NCBI RefSeq assembly: GCF_963662255.1
Contig: NC_085049.1
Coordinates: 29,792,142-29,856,141, forward strand
Source: Cinclus cinclus
Taxonomy: Eukaryota; Chordata; Aves; Passeriformes; Cinclidae
Direction of reading: 5' to 3'
Length of the DNA stretch: 64,000 nt
Shown in pieces: positions 9,301-23,199 of the stretch. Numbering within the stretch: the first letter of the stretch is position 1; each line of letters starts with the position of its first letter. The position numbers were made by a program, and so were the translations under genes. The notes beneath the pieces are model-generated. The model worked only from the letters and a program-made list of their open reading frames with translations. It did not search any database and had not been told where the DNA came from.

Positions 9301-12300
9301 GAGCTGTGCCATTCTGCCCCTGGCATCTGTTAAGTGCCTGCATGAAGGGTGAAGAATTAACTTTTGTAATGGCAATGGATGCTTTCATAGCCTTCTTTCA
9401 GGCAAAAATCTCCTCTAGAAAAGGGCTATGGGCAGAAATGACCACAGCCAAGGAGTTAAAATTCCCGAATTAAAAGTTTATCATGTAAACGTTATTGTAG
9501 GTATGTATGAAATTTCTAAAAAAAATAATTTCCCCCCCCCCCCTCGTTACCAGAAGCAACAGCATCTGCTGTGGTGGTGGGAACAATGCAGCCTAGTGAT
9601 TCCTCCTTCCTTACAGTAGAGAATCCTGTTAAACACACAAGGCAGTGCCTCAGAGTGTATCCTTTCAGCAGGCTTGTTCCTTTTAATGGGTGCCCATTCC
9701 TGGGGTCTCCATTGTTTCACCAACAATAGCACTAGGGGCAGCTGATTTGGTTGACAGAAAATGCGTTAATTTAACAGATCTATTCCCTTTAGCCGGGCTC
9801 CTTCCTATTGTGCCCCAGTTCTCCCCCAGTTCCTGGGGAGGAGGGCCTTGAGAGCAGGGTCTGTTAGGTGGAAGGCTCCTGCAATTAGGAGGGGTTTGCA
9901 GCCTTTTGTGTGAGGAACAGAAAACAGCTGATGGGGAAAAGTGGTGAGAATGCAGTTTGCTTACTGCCAGAACACTCATTTTTCTGCTTTTTGGAGGGGC
10001 TTTACAGACAGCCTTTACAAGGGATGGGGGAATAACTCGATGCTAAGTGCTGATGGCAGTCAAGGTTTTTGCTTTACTCAGAGGTGGTCTTGCAGACCAG
10101 TGTGGCAACTCCTTTCAGCACTGGCTCAACTTCTTGACAAACTCTTTATACGCTATAAATGCTTAGCTGAAACACCAGCTTTCTACTGAAAAAGCAAGGC
10201 TGCTGGTATTATCCCAGGTAGGACTGCTGAGAGCTGGCTGGGGAAAGCAGTATGTAAAGTTAATGCCAAATGATTTGATACATGAGGGGTGTAATGGTCC
10301 TCAGGGACCCCCTACCCTGGGCTAGGCCACCAGTTCAGTGTAACTTTTGGACTGGTCTGATCTAAACAGTGCAGGCTCTTCACCCTTGGGTGCACTTATA
10401 CTGGTTCAGCTCTTCCCTGTAGTAACTCACCTTGGTTCAGTAACAGAGGGGGGTGTCTTTGTTGGTTTTTACATCAATGTGGTTAAGCAGACACGTTCAG
10501 CCTGGTGGGAAGGAGGGCACGTGCGCTGCTGAGGGGGCAGTGAAACACGAAGCTCTTCTGCTCTTGGGGGATGCCAGCTGCCAGAAAGGTCTTGGCTGCC
10601 AGAAAGAAGATCTCACTCCCTCTCAAGCCCTCACTTCAGCCACACTTCTGACTCTGTGGTTTGCCCCTTTCCTGGCACCATCCCAGCTGCTCACTGGATC
10701 CTGGCTGGGTTTTCGCAGGGGTTGTAATTCTGTGGTGGGAGCAGCACCTCCTGCTTCTGGTGGTTGCAAGCTGCTGGGTCCATCCACTTGTGGATCTTGA
10801 AATTCTAGCTGTAATTTCTTTCTGGTTGCTGGGGCTGGTGATGTAAAAGGAGCTCTGGAGGGTCTTTTTCCTCTTTGGTAAAGCCATTAATTCTCTGGTC
10901 TTTCTCTCCAGCTAAGCCTGCTGTAAAGGGGCTGGAGCTTTGTATGGCCAAAGGGTTGGAAGGCAGACCTAGTATTCTCTCTGTTAAGCCCTGTATGCAG
11001 AGAATTGCGTGGCAGCAAAGTGTTTATATATCCATAACACAAGGCAAAGAGGGTTGTGGTTGAAGGTTTTTGGTTTTTTTCTTGCTTGTTTTTTTTCTGT
11101 TCGTTTGTTTGTTTTAGGAGGCAAAGGGTGAGAGTTCACTCAAAGAGCTTGACTCTTAATAGAGCTTGTCATTGTTGCTAATATAAAACAAATGATAAGC
11201 ATGGGAGAGGAGTCAAAGGCTCCCTCTTCTGGTGCTCTGGGAAGGTTGAAATACTGAAAAATAAGCAAGGAAAAAGACCCCTTCCCCTACTTTGTGGTAT
11301 TTTGTGACCTCACTTAGGCCTAACCCTTACTGGCCCACCATGTAAGTGTTTTAATGTCTCCTAAACACCCAAACTTAACATCTCTCTGTGGAAGTGAAAT
11401 GCATTTTGAAGTGTAAAATATGTTCTACCTGTAAGTAGAAGTGAGTCCTGGTTTCAGAAAGGTTCCCAATTTGAGCATGGAAAATGGCAGCTGTGCATGT
11501 CCCTGCATATGATGTTTCTCAGTGCTTCCCTTTGCTTCTCCTCGTTGCTGCACCTTCCTCTTGCAAAGATAATCTTGTGTCCTGTGCATTTCCTGGGCCA
11601 TATGTGTGCATTGGCGTGTAAACATGTTTGGGATAATTGGAGTGGCCAAGTATGCTGAGCACTCCCTCTAGGAAAGCGTGTCCAAGGCTCCGGCACTCCT
11701 GTTGCTTTAGGTTGAGTCAGTCCAGAATTCAAAACTCATTAGTGGTTGATTGATGGAGAAATGTGCACAAGGGTTAGTACTTTGTTGGGAATTTTAGATG
11801 ATTTTTCTAAAAAGCATTATATAAAGTGTAGTACTTGTGAAATGAATAGTATTTCAGAGCATTAGAGAAGGGACTCCTTTTTTCTTTCATATTTTTGTGC
11901 TCTTCAGTGGAGAGCTGGCTATCACATGGCTATTTTTCTCTGTGTTGTTAGTGTGGGCTCATGAGCAGAGTCTGGTGGAACCTGGGAACATCAGTTCTCA
12001 AGCTGCCTTCCCACAGCAGCTCCTGCCACTGTCACAGCCGGTAGTAAACCTGCTCGCCCAGATTAAAAACCGCAACACTTTTTTAAAAACACTTTTTTCT
12101 TTAAAGTGAGCTGTGCCTCACCAGAAGCAGTTCCCCTGGCCAGCTCCCTCCACAGCCCCACGAAAGTGTTGTACCAGCATGACTGAAGCAGTGGCACAGG
12201 AATGGAAACAGGCAGCGGGGAGGAGGGGAAGGGCTTTTTATAGCTGACACTTCTGCTGAAAGAAACGTTTATCGCACTGCAGCCCTGGGTAGCAGGTGGA

Positions 12301-13899
12301 GTGAGCCTGCACAGGTAACAAGAGGTCATGCAGCAGTGAGGGCACCTGGGGAAGAAACCTTATCAGTAAGACCCTCCCTGAAAGGGTTTTAGGCTATATC
12401 AAGCCTTGCTGCATTTCATTTTTTAATTGAACATTCTGGTTGGGAAAGTATTAATTTGGAGTTAGATGGTGAGCCTTTAAATTGCTCATTCTGTAGTCAC
12501 TCCTGAATATGCAGCTGAAATCAGTTAAACTTTGCGGTAGCTGAGAGTCTTGTGTAAAACAATATTTGAGAGATTCAGGCTTTCTTTGAAAAAATAAAAC
12601 AAACAAAAAAATCCCAAGAAAAAGGTTTCTCTGTGGCTCTGGTCACCCAACAATGCAGATATCTATCCATCAGGATTTGTTTGCCTATGCTGAAGAGGCT
12701 GGAGCAGCTTGCCTTGTCGGACAGGGCAGCCATGTAGAATAAACAGGGAATAGCAGTCTCGATTTCCTTTCTTTCAGCCTGATACAAGGTGCCGAGGCAC
12801 TGAATACTATTTTGCCCTTAAGATAATTGTGAGTTGGAGAGGATCAAAGGGCTTGAGGGTTTTTTTTTTTGGTTGAAAGGGGATTTTCTCCATGGACAGC
12901 TGCAGTAGTGCATTAGTAGTGCAATGGATTATCTTTCCATGATCTGTAGGATCTCAACCAGCTATCGAGGGGCCCCACTGAAGGCTGCTGCTTGGGGGAG
13001 GCAGAGTGAAAGTCTCCTCTAGCAGGGAGACCTGTAATGCCTGGGAGCTCGGACCACTTGACTCCCCCTGCCCCAGCAGGGTGGGTGGTGCTGGATATTC
13101 TTAGGCGGCAGATAGTGCTGGGAGCATGAAGAAAGGGAGCCCAGCTCTCAGTCATGACTAACTACAGCTGATGCCCTGCATCCACCCTGCTCCCTAGTGG
13201 AAGTGCTTACTGAGGAATGTGAGAAGTGGAGCTGATTCCAGCTGCTGTGGCATCCCGTAAAGGGCAATGTGTAATTTGGGAGGGTGTTTCGAGTCCCTTG
13301 GTGGAACAAACTGCTCTCTGTAGTAAACATCTGACTTGCCAAATGCCCGGACTTTGTCATTTTGGGACGTTTTGGATGATGGCTGATCTGCAAGTAGCTG
13401 TGGCATGGAGAGGATGTCCCTGTACGTGCCTGGACGGGTATCTGTATCCTTCCTCTGCACTTTTCGCTAGGGGGAAGGCAACACATCTGGCCTGACTGTG
13501 GCAAGGGTGGCAAGAGGGGATGGAACAGGGTTTGGTGCTATCAGAGGTGGAGATCAGGTCATGCTGTGCCTCCCTGACCCGGTTTCAGGGCCGGGGGGAT
13601 GAGGGGGCTGGAATGTTCAGGGCGGCAGAACTGTCAAGGAATGCGGGTCCCCAGGTGGCCACTGCAGTGGCTTGTGCTTAAGTCGAGCTGGAATTGCATC
13701 TGTGCTGGTTAATGAGTGCTGGAGCAGCCCTGCCCTGCCAGGTCCTCCTATGCACACCTCCTCAGGCAGCCAGTGGAATTCCACCGAGAGAGGGGTAACG
13801 ATAGTATCTTAGGAGGTGTTAAACGCACCTTCCCAGCACTTTCAAAATTTTCTTTCAACTTTAAATGAGGGAAGCTTTATGGCTTTTTGGTTGGTTGGG

Positions 13900-13935
13900 T
13901 TTTTTTTTTTTTTTTTTTTGTTTGTTTGTTTTTTT
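13900..13935. repeat. T20 tract with TTTG repeats
   Basis: Twenty T at 13900-13919 are followed by TTTG units. No SINE body or target-site duplication is visible beside it, so it is read as a simple repeat and not a retroposon tail. Confidence 0.85.
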
Positions 13936-15659
13936 GTGAATAGTGAAACGCAAGCTGGGATGAACCCAGTTTTGGATTTCAGGGCTGAGGGGTTTTTTGG
14001 GATAGGCAGTTAGAAAGACTTGTCTTTATTTTAAAAGCAGGACTGGTTTCAGAATTTAAGGGCTGCCATATGATGCTGTGTTGTTTTTTCCTTGGAGTAG
14101 CAACTACAGTTTATAATCATTGCCTAGTCCTTAGCCAGTTGGCAGGAAGACTGCTGTGAAGGGATTGATTATTAGTGGATGCTTCATTGTGCTGTCCAAG
14201 CCTGACTTTCTTGATCTAACCAGTTTCCTTCAGTTGGAATGGCTGTAGTAAGCAGAGAGAAGAGAGGGAGATGTGTCTCTTCCCTCTCAGCAGTGCTGGT
14301 TTTTGTTCATGGGATATACTTAAGATAAGAAGGGTCAACAAAAAGTGTCAACACTTGAGCATTCTCATAGAAAGCCAGCTGGCTGGCTGGCTGCTGGGGA
14401 CTGCTTGCAATTTTTCTGCTTCCTCTTGTGATTCTCTCAGTATTTGTTTTTGGAGTGGCGACTTAAAACTAGTGCTGTTTGGTGTGAGCATCCTGGAGGC
14501 TCCATCCTTTCCCTGGGAGGGGCACCGACAGAGTGGAAACATCACCAGGAAGATGATCTGGGGCCCAGAAACGTGAAGACACGCTGGCAGCTGTGGCAAT
14601 TTTGGAGAGGAATTAGCGTTTAAACTGGCAGTGAGGACACGCACGAGTACAGAGACAGCAGCGCAGGCTGGAGCTTGGGCTACATCATCTGCCAGGCTCT
14701 TTGGATAGAAGCTGGGATGGTTTGGTCATGCTGAACCACATCCTGCTGCAACTCCTCTGATAAACCTGGGCTAGCTAAATAAAAGTTAGGATGTGTGCAG
14801 CCATGCACAAAGCAGCCATGCTGTAGTGGAGTAGCTGGTGCTGCTGTTTGGGAAAGAGAGTTTGAGCTGGGTCTGAGAGGGTTTGTGAGGAAGGGCCCAA
14901 AGGAGGAAGGAGTGTGTGAGGCTTATGCTGGGCTGCACATCCCACCCTACTGTGCTTAGGCTGAACAGTGGCACTTGGAGGAGGACAGCTGAGCTAATAC
15001 TTAAAAGGTGGAGGGTTGGGAGATTCCATGCCAGGTCTTGGAAGTATGATCCCAACCCTCTTCTTGCCTCCTGCTTTCCTCCCCCACTCCCAAAGCCCCT
15101 CTTGGGCGGTGTGGAAGTGTCCCAGTTCTTGCAGCTGTGTTAGTTGTAATAGGTCATTTAGTCCTGAAATCACTGTTTAAAAGGGGCAAGTCCTTGCCTC
15201 GTGTGACAGCTGCCGCCTTGCACTTTTCCCCAGGCTGGAAATAACTGCATATGACACAGGAGCAGAGCATGGCATGGGGGAGGGAGGAAGGTTTCTGGCT
15301 TCCTCTTAGTGCTCTAACGGTTTTGCTGTGTGCCTCTTCTCCCATGCGGACCATAGTACAGTCATGCCCCACATATTTAGCAGATCTCAGCTGGCAGTGC
15401 CCAGGCAATACTCTTAACAGCCTGGCACTGTCCAGGCTCTGTAGGCTGGAGCCTTCTTGTGCATCTGGGAGCAGGAGAGAAGGGGTGTGAGGTGGTGGTG
15501 GTGATGCAGGTTGCTTGCCTGGAGCACCAGGGAGCCTCTCTGTTCTGTGCAGAGGCAGAGACAAGGAGAGGGAAGGTGGGAATGTTTCTGCTCCCTGCTC
15601 CCCTCTTCAAAATCCAAAGCCTTGAGCCCATGGAAACCTGGCCAGCTTTTCCTTCTAGC

Positions 15660-15830
15660 TGAAGGGCTGTCTCCTGATTGGAATGACAGCTTTGAACTGG
15701 AAGACATTATTTCATTAGCGTGCTAATCAGATACAGAGATTACCTGATTGGCTACTTAATAATTAAATGAAGTTGCCTGTAATTCTTTGAGCACACACAG
15801 AACTAATTAAATTAACCCTTCACTGCCCTG
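15660..15830. promoter_or_regulatory. Candidate intronic enhancer rich in homeodomain/TALE-type motifs
   Basis: In 170 bases there are two TGATTGG motifs 70 bases apart (15675-15681 and 15745-15751), which can be read as PBX-like or inverted CCAAT boxes. There is also TGACAG (MEIS-type) at 15684-15689, TAATC at 15724-15728, GATTA at 15738-15742, and repeated TAATT/AATTA cores at 15757-15820. The block is non-repetitive and stands out from flanking sequence. Enhancer function is inferred from motif clustering. Confidence 0.4.
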
Positions 15831-18800
15831 CATGCCTGGGATGCACTTGTATGAAATAGAGAGGGCAGCTTCCCCAATGTGGGGACTGGGATCAGAAGGG
15901 GGTGGTGGTCATGAAGTAGCCACTGCAGGACTGCCGGAGTGGTCTTATCAGGAGCCTGGAGAGGAGAAGATCATGCACTCTTATACCCTTTCCCTTCAGT
16001 TTGGCACACCTGATATGCGATCAGTGTGTCTGGCAATGGGCTACCAATAGATCCTGTCTCCAAATAGCCAAATAAATGCACTGGGTTCATGGAGTTAATG
16101 CCAAGGCATGTGCAGCAACCCAGCCCATGGCTTAGGATCACCTGGTAAAAAGCAGAGAAAAGGAAAACCTGAACTTGACAGTTCTTGAGGAGAAACAGTC
16201 AAACAGAGACCGGAAGATGTTCTCCTGTAATTTTGAAGCATTATTCTTCCCTGTCCTCACTGGCACGTAGGCACAAGCCAGGTTCTTTCCTTGCCTTTGG
16301 CAGGATTCTACCAATTAAACTTCTTGTTGACCACCTATTTCTCTTTACTCCTGCAGTGTCCGCTCCAGGAACTGTACTTTGTGCATGCTCACAAAGGTAT
16401 ATTTCCAACAATTAGAGGAGGACACAAAAGTCATGTCAGTGCCACAACTTTCTTTTATTATAGATTTTTAAAAAATAGTGAAAAGAGTAATAGACAGAAA
16501 GTTTCCTTGTGTTTTCCGGCCCCAGTGCTATGCCCAAGATTTCAGCTTCTCTAATGTTTGGAGGTATGGCAGTTTGAAATTTACAGTGAAAGTGATTTTT
16601 ATAATGTGTGAGAGAATTTCTGCCATGTTGAAGACACTCTGTGTTTGATCATTTTATTGCTAGGGTGAAGAGTTAGCATCTATAATTTTTTTGTATCCAT
16701 TTTTAGTGCTAAGCGCTGGGTTGAGGCAACAGAAAAGCTACCTTATAATAATCCAACTCTCTTCCCTTGCTGCTGCCACTGTCTCCTTCTAGACTTTGCC
16801 CATACATGTTAAAATGAAACTGTCAAATTAAGCACATTTCACTGTCATCCTGAGCTAAACTTGGCAGAGAAGAGCCCTTGGACCTTCTGGCCTAAGTTAA
16901 CCATGGCTGGCTTCAGCTACCCCAGTAAGGAATTGCTGTGGCATGCAGAACAGCTTTCCCCTTCCCCGTGGTCCATGTTGCTGACTATGTCCACTTTTTC
17001 CCTGAAGATTGTTTGTCGCAGCAGTGTCCTTGGAGCCAGCAGAGGGATAAATATCTTGAGCCACTGCTTTGTCTTTAAAATCTGGCTTCCACACGACAGG
17101 CAGCCCAAAATGCTTTGGAAAACAGGTCAGCAGACAGAAGAAAACAGGGAGGATGGGAAACAAAAGGGCAGCTTTCAGGGTAATTAGATGGTTTCAGTGC
17201 TCCTTCTGGCAGGGAGCATTCGCTGGTGAGACATGACCCCCTGTGCTGACTCTACAGATGTGGGTATGCTGGCAGGGTTTGAAGGAAGAGCAGAGAGAAC
17301 AGCCAGCGAGCCTTGCAATGTCTTTGTGCCCCTACTGATCTCCGAGATTTAGCATCTCTGCTTCCAAGTCCTTGGATCTTCTCTCCCCAAAAGGCAACTT
17401 TTGCTATCCTGCCTGCACTCCCCTCTGCCTTCCTGGGTCAGACCCAGGTCTGGGATTCCCACCTGCGACTCCCAGCTGGGGTGTCTGGGAAGGTGCTTGC
17501 CCCCATTTTATGAGCCATGGGCAGATATGCGTCTTAAAAGTGTGGGTTTGGGGGAGACAGGGAAAGTGGGTACAGTGCATGCAAGGTCGAGCTGGAGCCC
17601 GGATACAGAAGCCAGTTAGGTTTTAGTGTTGTTAATATTTGATGGTGTCCTGTTGTAAAAGGGCAGTAAGTAAGGCTGGCAGATCTGTGTCTGGCCTGTT
17701 GCTGCAGTAGAAAGCTATTTTCAGGGATGTCTGAAACAAAGGATATTCCAGTGTGTGGTAGAAGTGGCCATTTAAATGCATCTGACCATAAAGATGCTCC
17801 CTTCCAGCAATTTTGCTATCAGAGCCTGTGGGACTCACTCCTGTGGGTAAAATCCTGTTCCATCAGACAGAGCCTGAATGCTGGAGATTGGGTTTGGAGA
17901 TGGAGTTGAGGGAGGCTTTTTACCTCTTGTGTCCTCCTCTTTGTTTTTGTTTATGGGTTTACAAAGTCAGATTAACATTTCAATGTTGGAGGCAAAGCCC
18001 TTGGGCAGTGGTGGAACCAGCCTGGTCCAGCCGGTTTGGGATTGCTCCCAGCAGCCATCCTTCCTTCCCAGCTCCAGTGAAGAGCAAAGCCCGAGGCTTC
18101 TCCCTGTTGGGAATGCACCCAAGCTGCAGCTACCCCTCCAGCCTGTCTGAAGGTAGATGGGCAGTGTCACCGGGAAGGGTAATTAGCCTTCTTTTCGGGG
18201 AAGGATAATTGTTTTATTATTTTAAGTGGTAGCACAAGTTCTGGGGGAATAAAAAAATAATAACCCCCTAAGAGCTCTCAATCCAGAAGCTGTTCACTTT
18301 TTCTAATAGGTATTGCCTGTCCACAAGCTTGGCTTTGCTTTAATCCTGTCAATCTCAGAATCCACAGTCCTGTTACTTTAGTAAAACAGTGTATTAAATA
18401 AAAGAGAAGTTCATGCCCCTTTCTTCTCCCTGCCAGGCATAATGCTGTACTCAGTCACACGGGTGCAAATATAGGGCAAGTCCAGTGGGTTCAAGTCAAT
18501 GTACTCCAGGCTTACGTTTTCATTGCAGAACGTAGTGTCTCTTCTGAAACCGAAATTTTCTCTTTGGGCTATGTTTGTTCACCAGAACTGGCCACTGCTC
18601 CATGAGGTACCCAATCCATATGCTGAGAATTCAGTGCATGGGAACAGGCTTGGGTGCTCCCACAGTGCAAGACTTGCATGTGGTTGAGCTTGCAAACTGA
18701 CATTCATACAAGAAGCTTAAAGAGGAGGTAGCTTAAGCATAGAACTTATTTGTGTTTATTGCTTCTTTATTCTGAAGAAAATCTGAAGATCTTTTGGAAA

Positions 18801-19361
18801 TGTTCCCCCAGTTTGATTAAATTGTTCATATGGCTTTTCTCCCCATGTGCAGAGATGGCACTGTATTCTTTGTTGGAAGATTTTAAAAAAATCTCAGCTT
18901 GTAGCTATTAGCAAAAAGGGATCTGAGTCTGTGTAAAAAAATATTTCTTTAGATTTGTTCCACCTTCTCAGGTGCCTCAAGACAAGTTCCGATTTCTTTT
19001 GTTCTAATATACTTTATAATCGCCAGTACTTTGTGCTGCCTCGCTTATGCTAAGACACTGTGCCCACCTTCATTCCTCACTCCCCTGCACATTACTCTTT
19101 GTCTGCTGTCTGGGAGAGGAGTCGTTCAGGGTGCCAGTATGTTAAGATGTTGAGAGAATGGGGAGAGATGAGATGAAGGTATTGTTATGCAGGAAGGTGT
19201 TAATTGGTGCTATCAGCCACTTGTTTGATTTCTAGACAATTACTGCAGTCCTTGAAGTTGTGTCTGAGCCAAGCAAATGGCAGGGGCTCTGCAAGTCCCC
19301 CATATTGTCTTTTTTTTGAGTGCTTATTTCCCCACTGACATTCACAAAAATAAGCAGGGCT

Positions 19362-19387
19362 TTCTCTACCCACTTTCTCTACCCACA
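19362..19387. repeat. Short tandem duplication
   Basis: TTTCTCTACCCAC occurs twice in direct succession, the first copy with a slightly altered start. It is a small local duplication of no evident function. Confidence 0.7.
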
Positions 19388-20074
19388 GAGGATGTGTCTG
19401 GATGTTGAGGAGCTGGCTGGGTGTACTGCACAGAACTTAGCACATTGCTTGTGAGCCCTGGCCTGGCACAGTGGCTTGGCAGGGGATGGAGAGGAGATGC
19501 TGAATGATGTGAGGATATTTCTGGGCTCCTTAGAAGCAGAGCAGCTCATGTATTTACTTGAGTGATGTTCTTTTCTGTGATGTTTCCTGCTTTAGAGGCA
19601 GAGGCTTGATATTATTTAGGGCAGCATCCTCCTGTAGGGCCAACACCCAGCTGCCAAATAGAACCTCTTATTTGTAGTCCAGGATTTCTGCCCAGAGAGA
19701 GGACAAGTGAGAGTCTCCATTCCTCCCCCTGTAGAAGGGACAAGATCTGCAGCAGAAGAGTGGCTGGCTCCTCTGCAGCCAGAGGAGAAATCCTCTCCAC
19801 AGCTGCCCTTTCTCCTATGGCTGGGAAGTAAGGAATCATCCTGATTTCCCTGATTTATTTTTCTGCTTTTTTTTTCCTGGGTGCAGTAAGAAGTGGGATG
19901 GGGAGTAGCACCTGCAGAAGCTTGGAGACAGGGTACTTTAATTCCTCCCTCTTCTGTCCAAAGGTCCAAGACATGTTGAACATTACTCAACCATAACTTT
20001 GTGTGGATCTCTTGGCATACATAGAGACACATGAATCCAGCCACAAGTGCCTGCTCCTGACATTCCTTTGATCA

Positions 20075-20093
20075 TGGGGGGGATGGGGGGGGG
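20075..20093 (+). repeat. G-rich tract
   Basis: G7, AT, then G9, T, GG. Dense G runs on the coding strand could fold as a G-quadruplex in DNA or the pre-mRNA. The tract is short, so this is only a possibility. Confidence 0.6.
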
Positions 20094-20344
20094 TGGTATT
20101 TCCACCCTGGTGTCCCTTCCTGGTGTCATGGCTTTGCTTGTTGCTGTTCCTGAATATTCATGCTGTGCACCTGGTTTTATGCTATGCCATACATGGAAAA
20201 TGGATTGAGAGAAGGCAGCTGAACAAAGAGGTTATGCTAAATGGAGGCTGAGAGCTTGAAGGTGTAAATGTCCAATAAGGACCATTATGAGAGGAAAGTC
20301 AGTCATTACTTGATTTCAGAAAAAGCTGATAAGGAAACCCCACT

Positions 20345-20456
20345 ATAGAATTACAAAAATGTACAGTCAGAGTGGATGTCTGGAAGTCTCTTATCCAACC
20401 TCTTTGTTGGATTCAGGCTGTCATCAACAGTAGGTCCGGTTAACCATGGTCTGAAG
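20345..20456 (-). repeat. Diverged CR1 3'-end fragment
   Basis: 'atagaattacaaaaatg', then 'tggaagtctcttatccaacc', then 'ggttaaccatggtctg' follow the reverse-complemented CR1 3'-end layout, where TCATCTAGTCCAACC is normally followed by GGTTG or GGTTAACC-like blocks. It is old and decayed, and its boundaries are approximate. Confidence 0.65.
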
Positions 20457-23199
20457 GGTACATAATTTCTCTGTTCTTTTCTCTTTTTCTTTCCCTTTTC
20501 CCATTCCCCCAAAAGACTGCAGAATTGTGAAAAGAATTAAGACATTATTTAGCAATGCATGGTCACTAAAACTGCTGAAATTCAGCTTGGGCAAAGGAGG
20601 AGCTTATAGTTCTGAAGCAGGGATACACCTTCTGTTAGCATTTTTTTGACACTCCATTTGAACTGTGACTGACAATAAGTCAGGGTTGGAAATTGCTGGT
20701 TCTTTTTTTCATTCTGTAGGGAATAGCTTGCCTCTGAGGGATGGTTGCTGCTTGTGCAGAAATACCTTCCTTCAGGAGTCATTATGCAGGCACTCCAAAT
20801 GGAACCTGTGGGTAAGCACCACACAAAATAGCAGCTGTTGAGAGAAATGCCTTAGGCCAGACAGGAAGATTTTTATTTGTTGAGAACAGATAGCCAAGAG
20901 TTCTGGTCTTTGGTCTTTTAATACATTGCTTGTTTTCATCCACTCCTACATGCCTGAAATCTGTGTGATTATCTAGTCTCTAAACCCCTATCAGCACCTT
21001 CACAGGTGTTCCAGTGCAACTCTTTCTGGGGCTGCATTGAAAGAGGTCAGGCAGCTGATCTGGACAGTGGATAAAAAAAAAACCTAAAACACCTCAACTC
21101 CCATTCCCTCCAGTTATTTTTTGCCTGGATTAGTTTCATGAGCTGGCTTATAGAGTGGCATGGCAAATAGTTGTGCCAGCCATGCCGTGGTATGGAGTTT
21201 GGATAAGCAATGGGGATGAGCAAAGGGGCAAGAATAATTTAATGTTCAAAGTGGACTGTCATGTCAGACTGATCATGCAGGCATTTGTCACTGTCAGTGA
21301 AAAGAAATTGAACTTTGAGAGATGAGAGGAGTCTGTTTTAGAATGACATTAATCACCCTGAAGGTGTTCCCCTCTTTTCTTCATGGATGATGATGGGGAA
21401 CTGAGTGCACCAACTCTTGACAAGACATCAAACTTCACTTTTTGACTCTTATATTTTAATAATGAAAGTATTGGCATGCCCGGTTATTGTTCATAATGCT
21501 TCACCCTCAGTGCTGTTGTAAATATAGAAAATGTTGCCAGCTGGAAGCAGAATCCCGAACTTCCTAACAGGGCAGTTGTGATCAACAGTGATGCTGTGAA
21601 AATCCAGCTGCTAACCATATAAGTAGTTGAAGAGCTAGATATTAGCTCTGCAGAAAAAAAACCCCACTTTTAACCACTGCCCATTTCCTTGCCTTTGGGT
21701 AAGGCTGACCAGAAAATGGTGGTGTTCCTGCACACTTTTCAGCATTTCTGTCCTGCAATGCTGCCTTCAAAGACCAATATTGCCTACTAATGTAATTTGT
21801 ATTTGATCTCAAGTGGTGGTGATGGTAGAGAACGTGCCTGCTTCAAATCACCACTGTGACATGATAGTGAGGGGTTTGTTGTACATTAGTGGGGTTTTTT
21901 TTGTGTGTGTTGAAACTGATGCTAAATGATTACTAATTCAGTTACTTGACAGGAAACACTGCAACCTTTAATTCAGTGGCCTTGTACCTGTAGATGATGA
22001 TGGGTTTTAATTACAGGGTTGTATGCTTTTTCCATGGGCTTGCTCTGTAGGGTAGGTGGTGCTGAGAGTACAAACCAAGGCTGTGCACTGAAGGAGGCTG
22101 TTGCTTGTGTGGTTCTCACTTGTTTGCTAAAGAAGCTGGAAAGTGGACAGGATATGAGAGATGGGGGCTGCCACAGGAAAAGAAAGGATATCTGTTGGTT
22201 ACATGAGGCTGTAGTGTTTTATCTGTCTAGCAAGAGGCAAGGCAGATATGAGGTCCACAGCTTTCCCTTCTTCTGCCCCAAGAGATGACAGCTCCTTTTC
22301 ATCCACCAGTTCACCTTCGTGAGGCTGTGCTTGTGCAGGGAGGAGAAGGAATGATCTGGGTTTCAGAAGCTAAATTTTGAAGGGATTTAGGTTTGTTTTT
22401 CTTTTTCAACTGAAATTACTTTGGTTGTCTGGCTTACAATAAAGCCGTAAAATGAATGGGATAGGAGTAGGAACAGAGGAGTAAGGATGGGTTTTTCCAA
22501 CTGAAATATACTGATGTTAAGTTGCATTTTCAGTCTCGGCACTTATTTTTTTCAGACTTAGGACTCTGAGTGAGTTGCTTATGCCTCATTTCTAACAAGA
22601 AATCTTAAGTTACCTGTCTGGGTAGTGGAGCTCTTCCCCAGAGCAGCTCAGGAGATGTGGCTCTCCTTGGCTGTGGAAACAAAATGCTTCACAAACTTGT
22701 GCGATCTGGGAAAGAGCTTTGGTGAAGCCAAGGGAGACTGGCATAAGCTACTGTATCAGCTGAAGCACAGAGTGCAAAGACTCCTTCACCCACCATTTGT
22801 GCTCCAGAGCTCCAGCTTGGGCCCTGGCTCCTTCCATGTGTCTCTATTCCCAGCAGCTGGTCATCCAGATGATCCAGACAAGGACATGTTTTTTATTTGC
22901 TGAATTAGCCAGCTGAGGAGCAGCCATGGGCATTGGCCGGTACAGGGAAATGTGTTAAAAATGGCAGAGTTGAGTTCATGTCAGTACTGGCATTTCTGGT
23001 TCAGCCTGAACCATCTTGACTCTAAAGCTGAAGTTTGGCAGTACAAAGTGTTGCACGTTTGGTGGTGAAGTTGGAATTGGAACAGTGCTGCAGGGAAGAG
23101 CCAGCCTCTGTCACAGGTTCTCTGGGTGCCCTTGGTAAGCATCACACTCCTCCTTGCTTCCTCTGCCTCTGGAGTGTATTGCTGCCTACTCACCTTTAC

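Larger units (their letters stand above)
6306..20344. other. Intron 1 segment, no gene
   Basis: About 14 kb of intronic sequence without recognisable genes. It contains homopolymer or simple tracts (G10 at 8761-8770, C12 at 9532-9543, T/TTTG near 11067-11115, T20 then TTTG at 13900-13935). A dense homeobox-type block at 15660-15830 is listed separately. The short open frames match no protein I know. Some unrecognised old repeats are likely. Confidence 0.55.
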
